Positions 56,978 through 64,000 of a stretch of DNA of 64,000 nucleotides are shown in pieces. The stretch is taken from the NCBI GenBank assembly GCA_951799445.1, contig OX637287.1, forward strand, positions 1,922,001 through 1,986,000, in the 5' to 3' direction. The notes under the pieces were generated by a model. The model did not search any database. It had not been told where the DNA came from and was given only the letters and a program-made list of their open reading frames with translations. Numbering within the stretch: the first letter of the stretch is position 1; the number at the start of each line of letters is the position of its first letter. The DNA is from Pseudisothecium myosuroides. Lineage: Eukaryota > Streptophyta > Bryopsida > Hypnales > Lembophyllaceae. The position numbers and the translations under genes are program-made.

Positions 56978-59030
56978 CCATCGGGAGATCTTCCCGATGG
57001 TATGTACAATGAGTCCGTAATGCCGTTCAAAGGAGATTTAAATCGCTTTGGGATGCTAAGTGGTCTGGAGATTTCCCGATGCAAGGAAATATACTCCTTC
57101 GGGATAGAGTGTTCGAACAAATCAATGAATTTGAGATGATGTCAACTCCGACATTTGCTGTAAGCGGTACATTTGTATCCGGGGTTGCATTAATATGCGA
57201 CATCACAAATCGGGAGAGCTCAGAAGATACTTCCCAAAGTATCACATAACACAAAAGAATGGATGAAGCAACATAATGCAATTACAGACATTTGGTAAGG
57301 TGTAATCACAGTCAGATAGAAAAGGTGGATTCGCCACTTATATAATCATTTGGATGCAACAAACAGGTGATATATAACCTAGCTAGTCCACTTCCAACTA
57401 CATGTTTTTTGGGGCCCAAGACCAATCAAAAGGCGGTGCTATAATGTGCGGACGATCTAACTCTACAGGACCTACATCATCCCTCACATGCAACGCCGGT
57501 CGAAGCAAGTGCGGACGTTCCCAATCAAGAGGATCTAGGACAAGCATTACAACACTGTTATTCAAGAGTACCCTGCGCGTCCGAGGAATGTTCAAGACAA
57601 TCTTCAGTATTGCACGACGATGGGGATACACCTGGTTCTTCCGTGGATTGTCAGACCCGGCAAAAAATAGAAACCTTGACAGAATTTCCGGCGGTAGAAT
57701 ACGTCGAAGAAGAGCGGCCAGTGTTGAAGGTTGCATTGCGGACCACAAACCACAGTGAGTTTCTTGAACGAAATGTCGGAGAAGACCACGGAAGCCGGGC
57801 CGAATTTCGATATTCTGTGGGAGATCTGCCACACCGCCCTTCACGCAGAGATCCCCTGTTAGTACTAAGAGCATCGCCTTCTACAAAGACCAAGTAAGCC
57901 TCAGTACGCAGACATGTACATACAGAAACGACGTCAATTGATCGTGAGATCCCCCGACCAATATGCAATACAACAGAACCGCTAATTGAAAATACGCATG
58001 GGTAGTTATTTGAAGAACAGCGACTGAATGTCTTATTTGCTGCATAGTGCAAGGAAATTAGCAATACTTCTACGGTGTCACTGCAGCCCAGAATACAGCA
58101 CTAACAAGGGATGCAGATTTAGAATTCGCGTCAAATACAAAAAAAGGTTTAGGGTGACATACTAGAAGACCAAAAATACTCGAGCAAACTAAGGAAGTTA
58201 CGCAGCAGAAATTCAATTGCATTCGATTGAAGCAACAAAAATGGACATTACATAATCCGCCTAAGACTAATAATTCCATGCAAGGGAAAATGATCGTGAG
58301 ATCTTCCGATCAAGCCGAAGACACAGGACAAAATTATCAATTTCAAATCCGTACTTCACCAAACCGGAACTGCAGGAGAACTCCCAAACAAACAGTAGAA
58401 GCACAACTACAACTTCACTGTCATCCACAAGTACAAAAACAATATCACGAGACAATACAAGGACGGAAACGACATTTCAATGTTCACACGTCACGTCGTA
58501 TCGTGCGATCTCCTGATGAAGCTTGCCGCGCAAGATGATGACGCCCAGTGTTAAAATCTAATGAGGTGTTCAAAGAATTCCACTCTTTCGAGTAATATGA
58601 TAAACAATTTCAGAACCAAATTTAGATTAATGCTGCGAACGAAGAGTAAGAAAACAATTCTAAGTGAGGGTCATGCACCGGAAATGCATTCACATTAGAT
58701 TTAAAAGACAAGGATAAATGCCCAGAACAGTCCGATCTACCGATAGAATCCACTTCAATCCACGGTATACCATTAGATCTCTAGATGTGCATGCACGCGG
58801 ACTAATAGTCAAGGTCAAGGTGATCCCTTCAAACTCATAATTATCTTAATCAAAGGCATTTAGGAAAAAAATTTATTTTCACATTTACTACGAGGCAGAA
58901 TCAATGCCTCCTACAAACAAAGAATGTCCAGTATTTCGAAAATGCATTTACAATATTTATAGTATGTTCAAGAGTTTTAAGCTACAAGCAATAATATGCA
59001 CGCCAAAAGGAGATCGTGAGATATCACGAT
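56978..59030. repeat. Dispersed hairpin motifs, downstream group
   Basis: Clear copies lie at 56978-57000 (arms CCATCGGGA / TCCCGATGG, loop GATCT), 57941-57959 (ATCGTGAGATCCCCCGACC), 58293-58310 (ATCGTGAGATCTTCCGAT), 58500-58517 (ATCGTGCGATCTCCTGAT) and 59013-59030 (ATCGTGAGATATCACGAT, a perfect 7-bp stem with GATA loop). Degenerate halves lie near 57066 and 57209. GATACTT-CCCA-AAGTATC at 57226-57243 has the same 7-4-7 geometry with different bases. They are the same family as the exon and intron copies farther right. Confidence 0.8.
57398..57880 (-). pseudogene. Second FCP1/NIF-like HAD exon, degenerate motif I
   Basis: From a TTTGTAG acceptor at 57881 the minus strand is open for 161 codons. 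It gives KAMLLVLTGDLCVKG, then IEIRPGFRGLLRHFVQETHC, GLWSAMQPSTLAALLRRILP and VVMLVLDPLDWERP. The RPG..LL..F....C.LWS...P....LL...LP pattern is that of the FCP1/NIF phosphatase fold. Motif I, normally V-x-D-x-(D/N)-G, reads VLTGDLC, so the catalytic Asp is missing. The KDL and DD regions are not obvious. It lies 1.2 kb downstream of the five-exon HAD gene on the same strand and could be a decayed tandem relative or its alternative 3' exon. Confidence 0.5.
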
Positions 59031-59058
59031 GAAGTCCGTCGAGGAAGAGAAACCAAAA
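57881..59058. other. Intergenic DNA between the two HAD-type exons
   Basis: No gene was recognised. Four of the dispersed hairpins lie here, and little else repeats. The stretch should include the 3' end of the five-exon gene; AATAATATG-rich sequence near 58990 could hold its poly(A) signals. Confidence 0.45.
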
Positions 59059-62000
59059 CTAAACTACTGCCCTCAAAATGTCAGAGCCCGGTCTGGTCAA
59101 CGGGACCGCCGGTGGCAGACCATTGTGGAGCGGATGCTTCTTGACATACGCCGGCACAGCTTCCTGTGACTTAAACAGACCTCCGAGCCAAGGACTGAGC
59201 ACCCCCACAAGGTACTGGTCCCTCCAGTCCCCATCAAATTTGTGGGGGAAAATGGCGCTATGACAATCATTCAGGAGGTTCTTAAGTGGATCGTCATCAA
59301 CGAGGAGAACATTCTCGGTTGACCTCAAACCCAGCTTAGTGGCGAAATGATTTAGATCCTTGAGGAAGAAGGGCCTGTCCTGGTGTTTGGGGTCTCTATA
59401 GGACGACTTTGTGCAGTCTTCCTGCGTGAGAACAGGCACGTCCTTCGCCTTAACAGACGTCCCCGGCAGCATTTGATTCAATACCTTCGTCACATTTGCC
59501 GGTGTCATACTGCTCCAGAATGCAATGTTTGCATGTCTGTGCACAAAGTCAAGTAAATGACCAACATTCGGTTGAAGTGTTACGACGCGTCTGTTCAAAT
59601 CATTGAATGACCTGTGAACAAGAACTCCATTAAGGTCGAAGACCACATAATATCGCCGCTTTTCTACCTGATTCGACGACTTCGCTACCGGTTCAGCAGG
59701 CACTCAAAAAACTGCAGAATACAAGAGAAGCACAGAGTCAGTGACCGGCCAATTCAAGATTCGTTATCTCGTATGTACATTGACAATAATGTAGGCATGT
59801 TACCTGCAGGAGCTCGGACGCTACAAGCTGGCGACCCTTCCGCCCTCCTTTCGTCGCCCAATCGTCCTCTTTCCCTCTCGCAACCGCTCATTGATCCTTC
59901 CCCCCTCCTCTCGACGAGCATTTGCCCCTTTCCTCTCTCGTCGGCGCTCACTGGTCCTCTTTCCCCCTGGTCACCACTGAAAGATCCCGGCTCAAGGTCG
60001 TCGTCGCTCGAAGGCACCACCACCCTCCTCCCTCTAACGCCGCCTTCCACTGCCTCCCACTCTTCGTCTACATCAGGTGGATCCCCTCCATCATACACTG
60101 CACGCGGACCATCCTGAAATATCCATTTAAAGACGGGCTTGTAAAGGAAACGGTTCGCTCGCCTTACGGATTCCAAATGAATATCCTTGTTGTTATCGAG
60201 ACGCTTCTTCCCATAGTGGTTTAGACTCGGTAAATGACCAAATGCTCTCATACGATCAACAAGACAGAACTTCATTATTTCTTCGGCCTCGTAAGGTATG
60301 GCCTCTAGCACTTCGTCAGAATGGCACTCACCCTCATCAGGAACCACCTCTCCTGCAACCTCCAGTGGAACACTGGAGGCCAGTGAAGCAATGTCGACAA
60401 TCCTCGCCCGCCCTATCACAGGTATACTCTTCCTTCCAGGAACAGGTTTGGGACTCAGGGGGACCAAGTCAACAAGGGTGTCGTTCAGTACAGCAACCGT
60501 GATGCCCATCAGCGGGAGCAATCGCTCTCGCACAGTCGTGGGATCCCCCGACGAAGACAATGCAACCACTCCTTCCTGATGTTCACCCCCCTCGCTCTCT
60601 GCCGGATCGCCATGATGAATTGAGACCACTGACTCTTCAACGATCGTGGGATCCCCCGATCCTTCAGGTCCCGGTGTTCGGCCTTGGTCATCCTTCCCTG
60701 CACCACGTCGAGAGACAGCTAACACAGTCTCCACAGGTAATGCATGGCCCGTCGTGGGATCCCCCGATCCGAGGTGGTCATCATCCCCCTTCGACTCATT
60801 CCTCCCCTCGCTGAGGTCGGCAGCATCCTCCCCGCTCTTGACCAGTGACTCGTTCGTCATCGTGGGATCCCCCGATGCTGGTCGGTGAGTGTCTTCCAGG
60901 GTTAATAAGTCGAGGTCCGGAAGCTGTCTGTCAGCTCCTGAAGCACGAGATGCCTGCGCATCCTCCTGTTGCGGCTGAGTCGACTTGTCAGGCCTCGACG
61001 GTAACGGTCCCAAAGCACAAGTCAGAAGTGCTTCTGCCGCGACTGATGCTTCGGGATTGGGACTCCCAGTCGGCTTCGCTGGCGACTGTTTGCGCTGCAC
61101 CAACGACTTACTTGGAGTCCACTTGGAGGACCCCCCCTTCCGATTCTCGAGTGCTGTCTTCCGCGCTCGCTTGGCCGCCTTTGTGCTCCCAGTATCCATT
61201 GCGGTGTCGGGTTCCTTGACCGGCGTCTTAAGCGGCTTCCTCTTGGATATCCTTGGGTCCGTTAATTGGATCCCTGAATTCACTTCGCCTGACGACCCGC
61301 TGGATATTGGAATTACAATTCGTTCAGCTGGTGACGGCTCTGGAGTACTCTCATGCTCCTCTGCCAGATCTGCCAGCTCCGCCTGCGCCGAATGAACTTC
61401 GGGAACATCGTCTGCATCCTCTGCTCCACTTGGCGCATCCATCAGCTGCTCTCGCCGGGGGGAGGGAGTCGGAGATTTCGCCTGCGAGAAAGGCAATATC
61501 CCACCACAATTGAGCTCAGTTTGCCCTCCCAGATTAGCATGCGAGAGATATACGCTGCCCAACGTCCGAAGATATCACGATGGTTCAGCAAATAATGCAA
61601 ACTAACCTTAGGGTGCTCAACCGACCTTGTTCCTGAACCCGGTTTGTGTTGGGTGATGTCTTCGAGTACAGCATCGTCATCATCACTCTCAACTTCCTCG
61701 TCCTCGTGTTCGGCCTCCGGAAGAGGAAGGGGTGCCGCCTGCGCATGTTTGTCGTCCCAAATCTGCTTGGCGAAGACCTGACTTAACGTCTTCGCTTCCG
61801 CTGAATCGACAACTTCCAGCACTTTACCACCTTCCGAATACTGAAATACAACAACCGGAAATTAGTGACATTCAAATCCCCGAAATCGAAATGAGATTAT
61901 CAAAAGAACAAAAGAAAAGACAATCGTTGTAGTGCATACCAAGCCCAGAGATGTGAACTCCGGACCCCCGTTGACATTCACAAAGACATAGTCGCTGCAA

Positions 62001-64000
62001 GCTAGTCCTTCGAATAGAATCAACGCACTGCTGATCTTCAGATACGGCATCTGCTGCCGACGCCAGTAAGGGTAGTTGTCAGGCATATCTTCCGCCTTGT
62101 ACACCTGAGTCAGGCGGTCCAATCTCGGGAAGAAGCTTTTGAAGCAAGTCCGCCGCTCGTGCTCTTCGCTGTGCCCAAAAATGAAGACAACAAAGACATT
62201 GTACCCGTCTCCGGCCGGAGCTTGAGGGAAGAAGTCTTCGGGCCCTGCCATGTAGTTCACAACGTGCCAGTCCCACAACCTAGCTTTGACTTCCATCCTT
62301 CGTTTCTCTATGTGAGCCACAATCATGTGGAACCCTTCGGCATCTGTGAGGAGAATGGCGGCAGAGCGGGCTACGATTGTCTGGTCCTGCGGATCATAGT
62401 ACTCCAGAGCGTCAAAGAGTCTCTTCAACTTCCGCTCTTCAAGAATTTTGGCGCGACACCCGCAGGACGTTGACTCGAACATGAACCAGATGTAGAGGTG
62501 CTGCTTCTTCTTTCCCCTCCACGCTATGACGTCCCCTGCCGCCAAGGTGGCGCTGATGTCCCAGCTGCTTTCATCCATGGTTTTACAGAGATAGTGCTCT
62601 GAAAAACCACGTGCATTTGCCTGCACCGATTCTTCCTCCGCCGTCAGCTTGAAGTACGACTCCCACATTTGGATCACCGACTGCGGAAGGTCAGCTGGGT
62701 CGAACGTCCTGTTGAGATTTTTCGTCCGATCCTGCAACCACTTCTTTCCAGCAGGGGTTTCCATTGCCTTGTTAACCCACATCTCCACATGCTCGTGCTG
62801 AATGTTCCTTTCCATCGCAAACTCGACCCACAAAGAGTCCTGGTAAGGCTCATACTCCACCCTCCTCGCCGGCAGCAGATGACCCTTGTAGTGTGACAAG
62901 AGTTCGTTCTTCATCGCCCTGACCAACCGAATTTTGGCGCCGGCGTCTGCAAGAGAGATGATGCGTTTTCCACCTCTCTGTGATTTCGACTTTGCGACGG
63001 AGGTCTTCATGCTAATCACTTGGGCTTCGACTTGATCTGCAAGGAAATTGATGTCCTCCGGTCTAAGTCCGTAAAGGGGCTTGAAGTCGTTTGCCGCCAA
63101 CGATTTGCGATCCGTACTCCCCGATACATCGACCAGCCCCGCCGCGTCGGGAAGGAGACCTGCCATGAATCTCTCCTCTATCTTGATCCATCTCTCAACA
63201 TCAGCGTCGTTCTCCAGGAAGAGTAGAGGGATTCTCAGTTCGGCGATGTCTTTCGCCTTTGCTCCCGCAAATATTGTTGCCACCGACGGCTGAAACGCCT
63301 GCCCAACAAAGGAGTAACAGTCAGTACGCGATCCGTAGACAGACCACGTGAACACAAGAAGTCCAATAAACAGTCGTGCGATCCCACGATCAGTCAGTTA
63401 CCACGAGGAAGTCGTTTAGGCAACAGGCAGTCGTGAGATATCACGATGAGCCACTATCTTCTACTTGAACAATTTGAAAACACCACGCACTGAACCGCGA
63501 GCACAAAAAACTAAACTAGCGCTATCTGGTATTTCATATGTTAAAGTCGTGGGATATCACGATGGCCGCACTCTAACGTAGAACTACCCCGTATCGCAAA
63601 TCCAGGACTTAGTCGTGGGATACCACGATGACGAGGTTCTAACGTAATGAAGGTCTGAGATGTAGTGCAGGACCATCGGGAGATCCCACGATGGTCAGGT
63701 AGAGCGCACTCTGATGACCCCCCCAAAAAAATATGTCAACTCTAGCAGCATTCTTACATTGTACTCTACTGAGTGCGATCTGCCCAATATTGCTGGCTGT
63801 GGACTTCCCATACTCCGCCACTTGATTCTTGCGTTCAGCAGCTGCTTCGTGAAGTTCTGCTCCTTCTGTTCGCCGACGACATCCTGGTTCAGCGCCCGCG
63901 AGAAGTGCACTAGGTCTCCGTGGTGATCTTTGTCCGTCCACACAGGTAAAATATTGAAGGTGGAGGCAAGCTTCTTGTCCTTCTCGGGAATCACACCAAG
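59059..64000 (-). CDS. Five-exon gene ending in an FCP1/NIF-type HAD domain (5' end off window)
   Basis: The exons are 64000-63758 (partial), 63298-61940, 61840-61607, 61481-59804 and 59702-59059. The first three introns (459, 99, 125 nt) are phase 0 with good GT-AG sites. The last (101 nt) is phase 1 and needs the acceptor TTGAG rather than the nearer CTGCAG, which would give an immediate stop. About 1386 residues are visible. Exons 1-2 are an unrecognised globular region (EEESVQANARGFSEHYLCKT, HLYIWFMFESTSCGC). Exons 3-4 are acidic and disordered, with a 36-residue SGDPT repeat and a short folded patch (LVDRMRAFGHLPSLNHYGKK). Exon 5 is HAD: VVFDLNGVLVHR (second Asp replaced by Asn), FWSSMTPANV, FFLKDLNHF and LLVDDDPLKN. 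It could be a protein phosphatase or an inactive relative. It is not known to me as a named family; a transposon-derived gene is possible, given the CACTA copy. Confidence 0.7.
60536..60877 (-). repeat. 108-bp exon repeat with invariant hairpin core (SGDPT)
   Basis: The 15-mer TCGGGGGATCCCACG (minus strand) occurs four times; on the plus strand copies start at 60536, 60644, 60752 and 60860, exactly 108 bp apart. Each encodes Ser-Gly-Asp-Pro-Thr with the same codons. The other 31 residues of each 36-residue unit show no obvious similarity. The core with its flanks, ATCGTGGGATCCCCCGAT, is an imperfect palindrome of the dispersed hairpin family. Confidence 0.9.
63374..63697. repeat. Hairpin cluster in intron 1 of the HAD gene
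   Basis: Five copies lie in a 459-nt intron: TCGTGCGATCCCACGA (63374), GTCGTGAGATATCACGAT (63430), GTCGTGGGATATCACGAT (63546), GTCGTGGGATACCACGAT (63612), and a copy at 63672-63697 with 8-bp outer arms GACCATCG / CGATGGTC. Their spacings are 57, 116, 66 and 63 bp, close to multiples of about 60. A further half-copy (GATATCACGATGG) lies in intron 3 near 61571-61583. Confidence 0.85.

Noticed and set aside
59922..61595. Plus-strand ORFs opposite exon 4 of the five-exon gene.
   Set aside because: Frames antisense to the disordered coding region; splice sites and domains support only the minus strand.
56978..63697. The hairpins as a CRISPR array.
   Set aside because: Spacing is irregular outside the exon, the units are palindromic and variable, no cas genes exist, and the context is eukaryotic coding and intron DNA.

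Overview
The window looks like nuclear DNA of a land plant or a streptophyte alga. It has AT-rich intergenic DNA, short GT-AG introns and deeply nested transposons. It also carries recognisable plant gene pieces: an LRR receptor-like kinase, two cullins, an alpha-glucan phosphorylase, a DExH RNA helicase and a ClpB/Hsp101 chaperone. PiggyBac elements are uncommon in flowering plants, so I lean towards a charophyte, bryophyte, lycophyte or fern, but the sequence does not settle the species. No rRNA, tRNA or CRISPR array was recognised.

Layout. 0-5.7 kb: two head-to-head copies of a large LTR-like repeat (family A/B). 5.7-12.9 kb: a damaged piggyBac transposase gene and its right end, split by a 3850-bp TG...CA element (element 1) that has a 5-bp target duplication and codes for a coiled-coil protein. 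12.9-16.5 kb: a PIF/Harbinger transposase pseudogene interrupted by a foldback MITE, then a small CACTA-ended MITE. 16.5-31 kb: AT-rich DNA with same-strand fragments of four unrelated host genes, interrupted by a second foldback MITE whose arm holds element 2, a 3469-bp relative of element 1 in opposite orientation. 31.05-47.80 kb: a CACTA transposon with inverted CACTACAA/TTGTAGTG ends. It carries a TNPA-like gene, a gene with an FCP1-like HAD domain, a palindrome-rich minisatellite and a tnp2 pseudogene cut by a second A/B LTR copy, which itself contains a MITE. 47.8-54.9 kb: AT-rich DNA with one degenerate tandem array. 55-57 kb: isolated exons of a receptor kinase, cullin-1 and unknown proteins. 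57.4-64 kb: a minus-strand locus with a HAD-domain fragment and a well-formed five-exon gene ending in an FCP1/NIF-type HAD domain.

The most unusual signal is in the last 7 kb. A short hairpin of about 18 nt (arms like ATCGTGA/TCACGAT or CCATCGGGA/TCCCGATGG around a GATC or GATA core) recurs about 14 times in clear form and several times degenerately. It lies in intergenic DNA, in introns and inside an exon. In the exon it forms the core of four repeats spaced exactly 108 bp, each encoding SGDPT with identical codons while the other 31 residues of each 36-residue unit have diverged. This points to constraint or mobility at the nucleic-acid level. The same kind of protein architecture, a disordered acidic/proline-rich region followed by an FCP1-like domain, is also carried inside the CACTA element.

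Most of the window is therefore mobile DNA in layers. The five-exon HAD gene is the only protein gene that looks intact over its visible length, apart from element 1's ORF.
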